Shown here one piece after another: positions 45,462-54,990 of a DNA stretch of 64,000 nucleotides. Positions within the stretch are counted from its first letter, which is position 1; each line of letters starts with the position of its first letter. The DNA comes from CALKWS01 sp051020515 (GTDB lineage Bacteria > Actinomycetota > Actinomycetes > Actinomycetales > Beutenbergiaceae), in NCBI RefSeq assembly GCF_051020515.1, contig NZ_CP194857.1, positions 186,001 through 250,000 on the forward strand, given 5' to 3'. Position numbers and translations under genes: made by a program. Below the pieces are notes generated by a model, which saw nothing but the letters and a program-made list of their open reading frames with translations, made no database searches and was not told the origin of the DNA.

Positions 45462-46394
45462 TCAGCCCTTGATCGAGCCGAGCATGATGCCGGAGACGAA
45501 ATAGCGCTGCACGAACGGGTAGACGCACACGATCGGGATGATCGTCAGGATCATCGTCACCGCCTGGATGTTGGCCGAGATCGCCGCGGTGGTGCTGCCC
45601 GCCATTGCCGCCCCCTCACTCGTTGCCGAGGATGCCCCTGCGATGAGGTTACGCAGGAACAAGGTCACCGGGAACAGGTCCTGCCGGTCCAGGTAGAGGA
45701 AGGCGGCGAACCAGTCGTTCCAGAGCGCCACCGAGTAGAACAGCGTCATCGTGGCCAGGACCGCCTTGGACAGCGGAAGCACGATACGGGTGAAGATCCC
45801 GAACCAGCCCAGCCCATCGATCTGTGCGGCCTCGTCGAGTTCGGTGGGTTGGTTCTCGAAGAAGGACTTCATCACCAGCAGGTTGAACACCGAGATGGCA
45901 CCGGGGATCACCATCGCCCACATGGTGTTCTTCATCCCCAGCGCCGTGATGAGTACGTAGTTGGGGATGATGCCCCCGTTGAAGAACATCGTGAAGATCG
46001 TGAGCCCGATCAGGAAGTTCCGGCCGCGCAGGTGTTTCTTGGAGAGCACGTAGGCGAACACGGTCGTCAACGCCATCGCGATGGTGGTGCCCACCACGGT
46101 GTACACCACCGTGTTGCGGTAGGAGTTCCAGAACAGGTCGTTCTGAGCCACCGCCCGGTAGGTGTCGGTGTTGAACCCGACCGGCCAGAAGCTCACCATC
46201 CCGGCGTTGACCGCACCGGCACTGGAGAAGGACTGTGCGAGCACGGTGATGAACGGGTACAGCATCAGCATGGAGATCAGGATCAGCACACCGTTGTTGG
46301 CCCAGGTGAAGATCCGGTACGCACGGGTGTCGCTGGGGCCGACCGGCTTTCCGGACCCGCTCGGTGTGGCTGTGATCGCGCGCTGGGTCACCAC
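45462..46394 (-). CDS. Carbohydrate ABC transporter permease, LplC/YtcP type
   Basis: The product is about 310 residues from GTG 46394 (AGGAG 7 nt upstream; GTG 46391 is alternative). It has six membrane helices and the EAA-loop motif ELDEAAQIDGLGWFGIFTRIVLPLSKA, which docks on the ATPase. Features are those of sugar-family (CUT1) permeases of oligosaccharide systems. It overlaps the partner permease by a few bases. No ATPase is encoded here; a shared MsiK-type ATPase elsewhere is likely. Confidence 0.9.
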   Translation of the reverse strand: MVTQRAITATPSGSGKPVGPSDTRAYRIFTWANNGVLILISMLMLYPFITVLAQSFSSAGAVNAGMVSFWPVGFNTDTYRAVAQNDLFWNSYRNTVVYTVVGTTIAMALTTVFAYVLSKKHLRGRNFLIGLTIFTMFFNGGIIPNYVLITALGMKNTMWAMVIPGAISVFNLLVMKSFFENQPTELDEAAQIDGLGWFGIFTRIVLPLSKAVLATMTLFYSVALWNDWFAAFLYLDRQDLFPVTLFLRNLIAGASSATSEGAAMAGSTTAAISANIQAVTMILTIIPIVCVYPFVQRYFVSGIMLGSIKG

Positions 46395-47428
46395 AGGCTT
46401 GCTCCTACCAGTCGACGGGATATGAGGTTCGCGCTGACGACCATGACCAAGCCGATGATCGCCTGGAACAGTCCGATCGCAGCGGCATAACTGAAATTGC
46501 TGGAGACCAGGCCGACGCGGTAGAGATAGGTGGAGATGACGTCGGCAGTGGAATAGGTCAGCGGGTTGTAGAGCAGGAGCACCTTCTCGAACCCGACGTT
46601 GAGGAACGTGCCGATGTTGAGGATCAGCAGGGTGACCATCATCGGGCGGATCCCGGGCAGGGTCACGTGCCAGGTCTGCCGGAGCCGGTTCGCCCCGTCG
46701 ATCCGCGCCGCCTCGTACAGGGAGGAATCGACCGTGGTCAGCGCGGCCAGGTACAGGATCGTGCCCCAGCCCACGGTCTGCCAGACCTCCGAGCCGACGT
46801 AGATGGTGCGGAACCACTCCGCCCGTTGCAGGAACGGGATGGCCTCACCGCCGAACGCCTCGATCACCTGGTTCACGGTGCCCTGCAGGGAGAGCAGTTG
46901 CATCACCATGCCCACCACGATCACCACCGAGAGGAAGTGCGGCAGGTAGGAGATCGACTGGATCACCCGTTTGAAGGTGCGCTTGCGAACCTCGTTGAGC
47001 ATCAGCGCCAGCACGATCGGCAGCGGGAAGCACACCACCAGCGTGAGCAGCCCGAGGATCGCGGTGTTGGCAAAGACGTTCCAGAAGTTGGGATCGGCGA
47101 TGAACATGCGTACGTACTGCAGGCCCACCCACTCGTCCCCGAGGATGCTGCCCCCGGGCCGGAACCGGCGGAAGGCAATGGCGTTGCCCACCATCGGCAT
47201 GTACCGGAAGATCAGCAGGAAGATCACGGGCACCAGGGCCATGGCGTACAGCACCCAGTCGCGCCGGAGTGCCTTGCTCCAGGGCACCTTCGTGGACTTC
47301 TTCGTAGGCGCCAGCCAGGACCGTGGTCCGCGTCGGGGACGCCACGAGCGTTCCTGGCCCACCGGTGCTCCGTCGCCCACCAGCACCTCGCCACCGGGTG
47401 CCGGGCCGGCTGTGCGAACTGAACTCAT
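46388..47428 (-). CDS. Carbohydrate ABC transporter permease, LplB type
   Basis: The product is 346 residues with an N-terminal cytoplasmic extension of about 60 residues and six membrane helices. The EAA motif is SSLYEAARIDGANRLRQTWHVTLPGI. GAAGGA precedes ATG 47428. It pairs with the LplC-type permease and the lipoprotein gene upstream, forming the uptake part of the xylan-type module. Confidence 0.9.
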   Translation of the reverse strand: MSSVRTAGPAPGGEVLVGDGAPVGQERSWRPRRGPRSWLAPTKKSTKVPWSKALRRDWVLYAMALVPVIFLLIFRYMPMVGNAIAFRRFRPGGSILGDEWVGLQYVRMFIADPNFWNVFANTAILGLLTLVVCFPLPIVLALMLNEVRKRTFKRVIQSISYLPHFLSVVIVVGMVMQLLSLQGTVNQVIEAFGGEAIPFLQRAEWFRTIYVGSEVWQTVGWGTILYLAALTTVDSSLYEAARIDGANRLRQTWHVTLPGIRPMMVTLLILNIGTFLNVGFEKVLLLYNPLTYSTADVISTYLYRVGLVSSNFSYAAAIGLFQAIIGLVMVVSANLISRRLVGASLW

Positions 47429-47508
47429 CTGTTAGTCCTTCACCAGAGTTGACCGAGGTCGGTGGGCCGGCGGCGTGGTGCCGCCGGCCCACCGGCAAAC
47501 GGTGCGTG

Positions 47509-49203
47509 TCAGCCCGCGTTCTCGGCGTTCTCGCGGGCCTCGTTGATGAGGTCCTCGTAACTGGAGAGCCCCTGGGACTCCAACTGGCCCAGGAACGCGT
47601 CCCACTCGGACAGGTCACGCTGGCCGATGATGAACGCCAGGGTCGCGGTGTCCACGGTGTCCTTCAGGGGGGTACCCCACAGCGCGGCCTGCTCCAGTTG
47701 CGCCTCGGTCAGCGGGGCGTTCGGGAACGGGTCGCGTGGGGTGCGGGTGGACAGCACCGTGTCGATGTAGTCCACGAACTCCGGGGCGTTGTAGGACTCC
47801 TTCAGCGCCCGGGACTCGGTCGAGCCGGCGAGCACGTCGTTGCCGAAGCCGAGGTCGCCGATGTCGGTCTCGGCGCCGACGTTGATGTTGAAGGACTCCA
47901 AGGAGTACTCGGGGTTCAGCGTGATGGTGCCGTCGTCGTCCTTGGTGTAGTGCTCACCCTCGATGCCCCACTGCAGCATCTCGCGGGCCTCGGGGTTGTA
48001 GTACAGCCAGTCGACGAAGTGCAACAGGTCGCAGAAGTTCTCATCCTCGGCCGCGTGTGAGGACAGCATGAAGCCGTTCCAGAAGTTGCGCGGCTCCACG
48101 ACTTGCCCGGCGGGGCCGCCGGGCGGGGCGATCTGGGTGAGTTCGTAGTCGGTGACGCCGGCCGCATCGAGGGCTTGGGCGAACTCCTGCACGGTGCCGG
48201 AAGCACCCGAGGCAGCGAACACCTGCTCCGATGCGAACTTCTCCGTGACCGTGCCCATGCCGTCGTTGGCGTCGGTCAGCGATTCGGTGTCCAGCAGCCC
48301 GTCGTCGGCCAGGTCGTGGAAGTAGGTGACCATCTCCCGGTATCCGTCGGTGGTGGGAGCGTAGACGAACTCATCGGCGTCCTCGTCGAACCACATCCCG
48401 GTGCCGAACCCCCAGCCCGCTACGGTCCCGAAGGCGTGCGAGGCGTAGTTCCACATCGAGTGGCCCTCGAATCCGTCAGCGAGGGGCCGACTGTCCGGAT
48501 AGGCCTCCTTGATCAACTCCAGGCCCTCGCGCAGGTCCGCCCAGGTCTCCGGCGCCGGAGCGCCCACCTCGTCGAAGATGTCCTCGCGGATGATGAGCGT
48601 GAAGACCGGCACGGAGACCTCCTGCAGCCCCGGCGTCATGTAGTACCTGCCGTCGGCCTGGCGCAGGTTCTCCACCATGTCTTCCAGTTCCCACTCCTGC
48701 ACGTACTTGGTGAAGTTGGGCATGTAGTCGGAGTAGTCACTCAACGGGACCACGGCACCGGAGGCCGCGTACTGGCGCTCGTCGCCGGTGTAGATGAGCG
48801 GGATGATCTGCGGCGCGTCACCGGCGCTGATCAACAGGCTGCGCCGCTCCTCGGCGTCACTGAAGGACATGTTGGTCAGCTCCAGCGTCACGTTCGTGCG
48901 CTCGGCGATCTCATCGAAGAGGATCCAGTCGTCGGTGATCGGGTTCTCCGGCCAGTCGGTCCACAGCATGGAGAAGGTGACCGGCTCGGCGGCACTCCAT
49001 TGCTCGTCGGCAACGCTCTCCGAGGAGCACTGAAGTCCGCCCGCGGCGGCCCCGGTGCCCTCGGCCCCCTCTCCGCTTCCCGGATCGGACGTGGTGTCGC
49101 CGTTCCCACCGCCGCACGCGGCCAGCCCGAGAACCGCGGCCAGGGTTGCGGCGCCGACTGCACTCACGCGCTTGCGCCGAAACGATGTTGCCTCTGATGA
49201 CAT
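47509..49203 (-). CDS. Extracellular solute-binding lipoprotein of sugar ABC transporter
   Basis: The protein is 564 residues from ATG 49203. The signal peptide ends in a lipobox VLGLAAC followed by a Gly-rich linker, so the mature protein is lipid-anchored on the membrane. The size and sequence features, such as WPENPITDDWILFDEIAERT and FWNGFMLSSHA, match LipO-type binding proteins that serve LplB/LplC permeases for oligosaccharides. The divergent LacI gene and operator at 49378 suggest substrate-dependent induction of this and the genes after it. Confidence 0.9.
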   Translation of the reverse strand: MSSEATSFRRKRVSAVGAATLAAVLGLAACGGGNGDTTSDPGSGEGAEGTGAAAGGLQCSSESVADEQWSAAEPVTFSMLWTDWPENPITDDWILFDEIAERTNVTLELTNMSFSDAEERRSLLISAGDAPQIIPLIYTGDERQYAASGAVVPLSDYSDYMPNFTKYVQEWELEDMVENLRQADGRYYMTPGLQEVSVPVFTLIIREDIFDEVGAPAPETWADLREGLELIKEAYPDSRPLADGFEGHSMWNYASHAFGTVAGWGFGTGMWFDEDADEFVYAPTTDGYREMVTYFHDLADDGLLDTESLTDANDGMGTVTEKFASEQVFAASGASGTVQEFAQALDAAGVTDYELTQIAPPGGPAGQVVEPRNFWNGFMLSSHAAEDENFCDLLHFVDWLYYNPEAREMLQWGIEGEHYTKDDDGTITLNPEYSLESFNINVGAETDIGDLGFGNDVLAGSTESRALKESYNAPEFVDYIDTVLSTRTPRDPFPNAPLTEAQLEQAALWGTPLKDTVDTATLAFIIGQRDLSEWDAFLGQLESQGLSSYEDLINEARENAENAG

Positions 49204-49377
49204 CTGTCTCCCTCTCCTTCGAGTCAGGACCGCGGACAAGGGCCCGGGGCCTGGTGTGGAATGCCGGCTCGGGCAAGCCTCGATCCGGCGGTCTCCGGCA
49301 CCTGCGCCGGTGACGTTCTGTACGGCGTCGATTCTGCGCGCGTTCGGTAGCCCTCTCTCGCATCGTTGGGATCGCAC

Positions 49378-49397
49378 GTGATTAATCGATCAAGCAC
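49378..49397. promoter_or_regulatory. LacI-family operator between lipoprotein and lacI-type genes
   Basis: GTGATTAATCGATCAAGCAC matches its own reverse complement at 16 of 20 positions and has the central CG typical of LacI/PurR sites. It lies between divergent genes, about 175 bp upstream of the lipoprotein start and 78 bp upstream of the regulator. The site stands out in AT content from its surroundings. Confidence 0.75.
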
Positions 49398-49474
49398 GTA
49401 GAGTGTGGCATGAGGGGGCGCCCCCGTCAATGCGCCTCGGAAAATCTGCGACAATCGGCGCTCGGAGGTTCACC

Positions 49475-50470
49475 ATGGTCACCATGAGCGATATCGCTCA
49501 GCGCACCGGCGTCACGGTGGCGACCGTCTCGAACGCGTTGACCAACCGCGGCCGGGTGTCCCCCGAGACCCGCGCCAGGATCCACCTGGTCGCCGAGGAA
49601 CTCGGGTACCAGGTCAACCTGACCGCTCGCCACCTCCGCGTCGGGCGCTCGAACGCAATCGCCTTCATCGCGCCGAGTTTCCACGACTACTTCAGTGACA
49701 TCGCTGATGAGCTGGCCATCCACGTCGAGGCCACCGGCCGGCATCTGGTGCTGGAACGCACCAGCGCGCGCACCGAGAGCGAGCTGGAAGCGGTCGCCCT
49801 GCCCCGGCTGCGGATGTTCGACGGCGTGGTGCTGTCCACCGTCGGCCTCAGCCATGAGGACATCGAGAAGGCCCGCCACCGGGTTCCACTGGTGTTGCTC
49901 GGTGAGCGGACGATGCCGAGGTCGGTCGATCACATCCGGCTCGCCAACGAGGACGGCGCCCGGCTGGCCACCGCACACATGCTCGCCAACGGCGCGCGCC
50001 GCGTCATCGTGCTGGGCGGTTCGGCGCAGGAGGACGCCGGGATCTCCTCCTCCCGGCGCGCCGGGTGGGAGGCCGCCCATGCCGAGGCCGGTCTCGCCGT
50101 CGACCCCCGGTTGATCGTGCCGTTGGGCGACTACACGATGCACGACGCCCGGGAGGCGATGCGCGGCGTGCTCGGTGAGGGCCTGGCCTTCGACGCGGTC
50201 TTCGCCGTCACGGACATGCTCGCGCTCGGCGCGATGTCGGCGCTCTGGGATCACGGCGTGAGCATCCCCGATCGCGCCCAGGTGGCCGGCTTCGACAACC
50301 TCGCGATCTCGGACTACCTACACCCGGGCCTGACCAGCATCGATCCCAACCACGAGTTCGTCACCGGTGAGGCGATGCGGCTCCTGGAGCAGCGCATCGC
50401 CGGGGATGAGGTGCCCGCGGAACACATCGTCAGCCCGGTGTCCCTGATGGTGCGTGGCTCCACCCGTTGA
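49475..50470 (+). CDS. LacI-family transcriptional regulator of the sugar module
   Basis: The protein is 331 residues. The N-terminal helix-turn-helix and hinge are clear: MSDIAQRTGVTVATVSNALT and GRVSPETRARIHLVAEELGY with NLTARHLRVGRSN as the hinge. The rest is the periplasmic-binding-like core. ATG 49475 has GGAGG at 49464-49468. It is divergent from the lipoprotein gene and the operator at 49378 lies between them, so it most likely represses the transporter, GH10 and itself. Confidence 0.92.
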   Translation: MVTMSDIAQRTGVTVATVSNALTNRGRVSPETRARIHLVAEELGYQVNLTARHLRVGRSNAIAFIAPSFHDYFSDIADELAIHVEATGRHLVLERTSARTESELEAVALPRLRMFDGVVLSTVGLSHEDIEKARHRVPLVLLGERTMPRSVDHIRLANEDGARLATAHMLANGARRVIVLGGSAQEDAGISSSRRAGWEAAHAEAGLAVDPRLIVPLGDYTMHDAREAMRGVLGEGLAFDAVFAVTDMLALGAMSALWDHGVSIPDRAQVAGFDNLAISDYLHPGLTSIDPNHEFVTGEAMRLLEQRIAGDEVPAEHIVSPVSLMVRGSTR

Positions 50471-50521
50471 CGGCCCAGTTGCGGTCGCAAGACCCGGATC
50501 GGTGGCTACCCAGCGCGGCGG

Positions 50522-51730
50522 TCAGCCCAGCCCTGTTGTGGGCGTGCCCGCACCCAGGAGGCGCCGGTAGACCCGCTCCCAGCCTTGCGCGGTGGCCCGC
50601 CAGGTGCGGCGCAGCGCCAGTTCGCGGCCCTGTTGTCCCAGCGCGGCAGCGCGGTCCGGATCGGTGAGCATCCCTGCGATCGCATCGGCCCAGTGCTGCG
50701 GGTCGCGGCTGGGCACGATCAGGCCGGTGACGCCGTCGTGGACCGCCTCGCGCAGCCCCCCGGCGCCGGAGGCGATCACCGGGACCCCGCAGGCCGAGGC
50801 CTCCAGCGCGGTGAGCCCGTAACTCTCGGAGTGCGAGGGCACCAGCACCGCACGAGCGGTGGCGAAGCAGCGTGCGAGCCGGGCCCGGGCGACCGCGCCG
50901 TTGAACTGCAACCGGGTCGCCACGCCGAGTTCGGCGGCGAGGGCCCGCAACTCCTCGTCATAGCCTGGGTAGGCGCCCGAGGGCGCTCCGAGCACGTGCA
51001 GGTCCGGTCGGATCTGCGCAGGCAGCAGAGCCAGGGCGCGGATCGCCAGGTCCACGCCCTTGAGCGGTTCGAGCCGGGCTGCCAGCACCAGGGTGGAGCG
51101 AGGCTCGCCCTCGATGGGGTGGAACAGTTCCACATCCACCCCCGGCGGTACCACGAACACCCGCTGGCCGTCGGCGCCCAGGCGGCCGGTGACCGTGGCG
51201 GCCTCGGCGTGGCTGACCGCGAGCACGGCGTCGCTGGTCTTCGCTAGGTGACGTTCGCCGTCGATCCTCCCGGGACCCTCCGGTGGTTCACCCTCGCCGA
51301 GCGGGCGCCCGTTGGGCGCGGCAATGGAGTGGTAGGTCTGCACGTGCGGGCGGCCATGGTCGACGGCGAGGGGCTGGGCGGCCATCCCGGAGAACCAGTG
51401 GTGGGAGTGCACGATGTCCCAGTCGCTCCACTGCGCGGCCAGCGCCGCACCGAAGGGGGCGATGAAGTCCTCGTGCTCACGTTTGCCGGCCGGGGCGGGC
51501 GGGCCGGCGGTGAGGTGATGGACCACCACACCGCTGGGTAGTTCCAGGCGGTCCGGGAGATCCGCGGCGGCCCGTCGGGTGAAGATCTCCACCTGGTGTC
51601 CCAGGCCCGCGAGCGCGTCGGCGCTGTGCCGCAGCATCACGTTCATGCCCCCGGCGTCGCCGGACCCGACGTCGGCCAACGGCGAGGTGTGCAGGCTGAT
51701 CAGCGCAAGCCGCAGCGCTCCGGACGGCAT
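50522..51730 (-). CDS. GT4 glycosyltransferase, MshA-like (D-inositol-3-phosphate glycosyltransferase)
   Basis: The protein is 402 residues with the GT-B fold. The start LALISLHTSPLADVGSGDAG and GMNVMLRHSADALAGLGHQVEIFTRR strongly resemble MshA, the first step of mycothiol synthesis; the C-terminal donor site has PSHSESYGLTALEASACGVPVIA. MshA is usually about 430-480 residues, so this is slightly short. It is not in a mycothiol operon, so a related GT4 role such as sucrose-type synthesis remains possible. Confidence 0.78.
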   Translation of the reverse strand: MPSGALRLALISLHTSPLADVGSGDAGGMNVMLRHSADALAGLGHQVEIFTRRAAADLPDRLELPSGVVVHHLTAGPPAPAGKREHEDFIAPFGAALAAQWSDWDIVHSHHWFSGMAAQPLAVDHGRPHVQTYHSIAAPNGRPLGEGEPPEGPGRIDGERHLAKTSDAVLAVSHAEAATVTGRLGADGQRVFVVPPGVDVELFHPIEGEPRSTLVLAARLEPLKGVDLAIRALALLPAQIRPDLHVLGAPSGAYPGYDEELRALAAELGVATRLQFNGAVARARLARCFATARAVLVPSHSESYGLTALEASACGVPVIASGAGGLREAVHDGVTGLIVPSRDPQHWADAIAGMLTDPDRAAALGQQGRELALRRTWRATAQGWERVYRRLLGAGTPTTGLG

Positions 51731-51821
51731 GTGTTCAGATTATGCCTGCCCACCACGGCTTCGGCCCAATCGAGGCGGGTTCCACAGACCTCCGGGGCTG
51801 CCTCGCGGGTCCACGTGGGAA

Positions 51822-51859
51822 CAGAACAAGAAGGCCGGATCCAGGTGGATCCGGCCTTC
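51822..51859 (-). terminator. Intrinsic terminator of tmRNA
   Basis: A 13-bp perfect stem (GAAGGCCGGATCC / GGATCCGGCCTTC, 51830-51859) with the 4-nt loop AGGT lies immediately after the tmRNA 3' end. On the minus strand it is followed by TTGTTCTGTT, which suits rho-independent termination. Confidence 0.85.
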
Positions 51860-51864
51860 TCGAG

Positions 51865-52232
51865 GGGTGGAGGTGGCGGGAATTGAACCCGCGTCCGACA
51901 GTGAGGACCCAGGGCTTCTCCGAGTGCAGTCTGCTATCGATTTTCTCGGCCCCAGCGCTCACGCAGACAAGTCGCTGACAGGCCCAGTCACCTGAGTGTC
52001 CCAGTAGCCCCGGTGACGAGGACTACCAGCAGTGGCTCTCTAGTCGACGCCAGGATCCGGGACGAGAGCTAGCCCGGGCTGACGGACTTCAGGACTCGCT
52101 CAGGCGGCGAGTGCGAAGTCGGTGCGCTTGGAATCAGCACCTATTGGTTTGCAAGGAGCGTTGACGAGATGACCTTGCATCCTCGACTCGCTTCCCCTGG
52201 AACGACAACCGTCGTCGAAACCGATCACCCCC
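51865..52232 (-). ncRNA. ssrA: Transfer-messenger RNA (tmRNA)
   Basis: The 5' end GGGGGTGATC pairs with the 3' CACCTCC acceptor strand, and the T-arm GGGTTCAATTCCCGCC is intact. The tag frame on the minus strand (52138-52100) encodes ADSKRTDFALAA and a TGA stop, the actinobacterial tag. The terminal CCA is not fully encoded (CCC after the discriminator). tmRNA rescues stalled ribosomes with SmpB, whose gene is 2.1 kb away on the same strand, a common actinobacterial arrangement. Confidence 0.96.
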
Positions 52233-52346
52233 TGTGGAATTGTTCTGCACCGACCAGTGCGCAAGCGCGAGCCAGCGGCACCAGTCTAGAGGGATAACCA
52301 CGGGGGCGGCGAACCTATTCCCGCGCAGCGCGGGCCCCTGGCGGGA

Positions 52347-54371
52347 CTACCAACCCCCGCCGCCACCGCCGCCGGCGCCGCCACCGGCGAAGCCGCCGCC
52401 GGAGATGGCGGAACCACCGGTGCCGGCGGAGACCACGGCCGCGTCGGCGGCCGAGGAGAAGGAGGCCATCGACGCACCGAGGGCACCGGCCCAGTACGCC
52501 GAGCCCAGTGCCGGCCCGGAGTACCAAGCCGGCTCGGGCACCGGCTCGCCGCTGCGGGCGATGTCCTCAAAGACCTTTGCCCAGCGCTCGGTCACCTCGA
52601 AGGCGATCGCGAAGGGCAGGTAGCGGGAGAAGATGTCCTCGTCCTCCTCGAACCGCAACTGGTTCGCCTCCGCGGTCTCCAGGTACTTCTTGAAGCCCAG
52701 CGACTGCACCAGCACCGCGGTTCCGGACGCCGTGCGCGCCGGGGCGTAGGGGGCGGCTGCGGCCACCGCGACCGCGGTGGCGATGACCGGGAGCCCCAGC
52801 ACGCCCAGTCCGAGGGTGAAGGCCAGGACGAGGCCCAGCACGATTCCGGCGACGAAGAGGCCGATGGCGGCCAGCCACCAGCGCGTGCGCACCTGGGCCG
52901 GGGAGGTGCGGAACCAGCCGCGCTCGGTCACCTCCGCATACAGGTCCTGCTGCAACTGCGAGCGCATCGCGGAGAACTCCCCGGCAATCTCCCGCAACTC
53001 CACCGTGCGCTCCTGGCCGGGGAAGAGAGTGGTGAGTACGTCGCGCTCATAGGCGAGCAGATCCGGATGGTTCAACTCGGGGGCACGCTCGGGGCGGGTG
53101 AGGCGCCACTGCTGGGTTTCGTCGTCGCCTGCGTACTCCTCGATCCGGAAGTATCCACGCACTGCCAGGTCCACGATGGTGGCGGTGACATCGTGGGGAT
53201 CGGCGACCTCATCGGCCAGTGTGCCCATCTCCCCCGGGCGCACCCCGGCCGGGGGTTGGAACTGCACCGCGATCGGGCCGCCGCGGCGCGGACCCACGGC
53301 CTCGTCGTCGGGCTCGGTTGCGGTGGCCCCGGGGGCAGTTGCGCCAGCCCCGGCAGCACTGCGAGCCCCGGCAGCACCGTGATGGCGGGCACTGTCATCA
53401 CGGGTACCGCCATCGCTGCCATCGCCATCCAGGCGGACGGTGCCACGGGTGCGTGCCGGGGTGAGGCCGGGCGTCACGCCCAGGTATTGCTCATCGCGAC
53501 CGCGCCCGCGTGCCACGAGCACCACGAGGCCGACACCGAACAGAGTGGCCCCGGCCGCGCCCAGCCCGGTGGCCCGTGTCAGTCCCATCGTGTTGGCGAA
53601 GGTGTGCCGGGTGGTCAGGATCGGCTGGGCGCCACCGAAGGTGCCGGCGGGAAACTGCACCGCCACCGACATCGGCTGACCGGGATGCAACAGTCCCTGA
53701 TGCAACTCGGCCCCCTCGGCGCCGACCACCGTGGCCGAGCACTCGATGTCCGAACCGGGGTCCCCGGCCCAGCAGGCTGCCTCCTCGGGCGCTTCGGCGG
53801 CGGACACGGTGATGCGGATCTGCGCGAGCGGCACCTCGAAGTCCTGGCCGATCACCTGCCAGTAGATCTCGTCCTGCCCCTGGGACCCCACCCCGGAGAC
53901 CGCGATCCCGTCCACCCGATAGTTCAGCGTGTAGCGCTGCAGGCCGGTGATCTCGACGTCCTCATCACCGATATAGACCGCGACGGCGTTCTCGGCGTCC
54001 TCCACCCGCACGTCGGCGGAAGCCCCCGAGGGCGAGGTGGCCTCGAAGCCGGAGTACTCCAGCACCCGGTAGTGGTCCGGGTCGTCGTCGATGGGTTGGC
54101 GGTCCACGAAGGTCAGATAGGGACCGTGGGCCTCCTCGGCACCGAAGTCGAACTCGAGATCGACCTGCACCTGCGCCACGCCGTCGGCATCGAACTGGGC
54201 ATCGACCTCGTAGCGGGTGATGGACCACTCGTCCTCGGCGGCATGGGCCGGCGGGGCGAACAGGGCCGGGAGGGCCAGCACGGCAGCCCCCAGCAGGGTG
54301 AGGATCCACACGCGCGCCGGACCACGGCCGGCCGGACGTGACAGAGCAACCCGCATCACGGCGTCGGGCAC
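52347..54371 (-). CDS. DUF2207-family membrane protein
   Basis: The protein is about 674 residues from GTG 54371 (ATG 54356 possible). It has a signal peptide, an extracellular domain beginning WSITRYEVDAQFDADGVAQV, a first membrane helix near residue 290, a long cytoplasmic stretch, two more helices (about 505-545) and a C-terminal Gly-rich tail GGGFAGGGAGGGGGGGW. This matches DUF2207, whose function is not established. It follows smpB by one base on the same strand. Confidence 0.85.
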   Translation of the reverse strand: MPDAVMRVALSRPAGRGPARVWILTLLGAAVLALPALFAPPAHAAEDEWSITRYEVDAQFDADGVAQVQVDLEFDFGAEEAHGPYLTFVDRQPIDDDPDHYRVLEYSGFEATSPSGASADVRVEDAENAVAVYIGDEDVEITGLQRYTLNYRVDGIAVSGVGSQGQDEIYWQVIGQDFEVPLAQIRITVSAAEAPEEAACWAGDPGSDIECSATVVGAEGAELHQGLLHPGQPMSVAVQFPAGTFGGAQPILTTRHTFANTMGLTRATGLGAAGATLFGVGLVVLVARGRGRDEQYLGVTPGLTPARTRGTVRLDGDGSDGGTRDDSARHHGAAGARSAAGAGATAPGATATEPDDEAVGPRRGGPIAVQFQPPAGVRPGEMGTLADEVADPHDVTATIVDLAVRGYFRIEEYAGDDETQQWRLTRPERAPELNHPDLLAYERDVLTTLFPGQERTVELREIAGEFSAMRSQLQQDLYAEVTERGWFRTSPAQVRTRWWLAAIGLFVAGIVLGLVLAFTLGLGVLGLPVIATAVAVAAAAPYAPARTASGTAVLVQSLGFKKYLETAEANQLRFEEDEDIFSRYLPFAIAFEVTERWAKVFEDIARSGEPVPEPAWYSGPALGSAYWAGALGASMASFSSAADAAVVSAGTGGSAISGGGFAGGGAGGGGGGGW

Positions 54372-54372
54372 G

Positions 54373-54879
54373 TCAGCGGCTCTGCCGCAGACTCATCGCA
54401 CGCTCGGCCTCGCGGGCATCCTGCTTCTCCCGGAGCGCGTGCCTCTTGTCCCACTCGCGCTTTCCACGGGCCAGGGCGATCTCGACCTTGGCCCGGCCGC
54501 GCAGGAAGTACAGCCTCAAGGGCACGATGGTGTGGCCCTTCTCCCGTGTCTTGGCGGCCAGCTTGTCGATCTGCTCGCGGTGCAGCAGGAGTTTCCGGCG
54601 ACGGCGAGGGGCGTGGTTGGTCCAGGTGCCTTGGGCGTACTCGGCGATGTGCACGCCCTCCAGCCAGGCCTCGCCGCGGTCGACGTTCACCCAGCCGTCG
54701 GTGAGGGAGGCCCGCCCGGCCCGCAGCGCCTTGACCTCGGTGCCGGTCAGGGCAATGCCTGCTTCGAAGGTCTCGTCGATGTGGAAGTCATGCCGCGCGC
54801 GGCGGTTGCTGGCGATGAGGGTGCGCTCGTCCGCAGGGTCCTTCGCCTTCTTCTTGGCGCCCTTGTTCTTGCTGCTCAT
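54373..54879 (-). CDS. smpB: SsrA-binding protein SmpB
   Basis: The product is 168 residues. It has the SmpB marks ASNRRARHDFHIDETFEAGI, LTGTEVKALRAGRASLTDG, LLLHREQIDKLAAKTREKG and the basic C-terminal tail KREWDKRHALREK that mimics the mRNA path. It binds tmRNA and the ribosome during trans-translation. The M23 gene lies upstream on the same strand across a 250-bp gap with a hairpin. Confidence 0.97.
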   Translation of the reverse strand: MSSKNKGAKKKAKDPADERTLIASNRRARHDFHIDETFEAGIALTGTEVKALRAGRASLTDGWVNVDRGEAWLEGVHIAEYAQGTWTNHAPRRRRKLLLHREQIDKLAAKTREKGHTIVPLRLYFLRGRAKVEIALARGKREWDKRHALREKQDAREAERAMSLRQSR

Positions 54880-54990
54880 CGCTGCCTCACCTCCGCCCGC
54901 TTCTCCGGCTTGGTCAGGCTAGTCCACCGACCGACGCCGTGCGAAACCCATAAGAGGCCCCGCAGCCCGCCACCCGCCGCCGCTACAGTC

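Noticed and set aside
52233..52346. A tmRNA promoter
   Set aside because: TTGCGC and ACAATT are about 15 bp apart near the expected position, but the match is poor and no start site is known.
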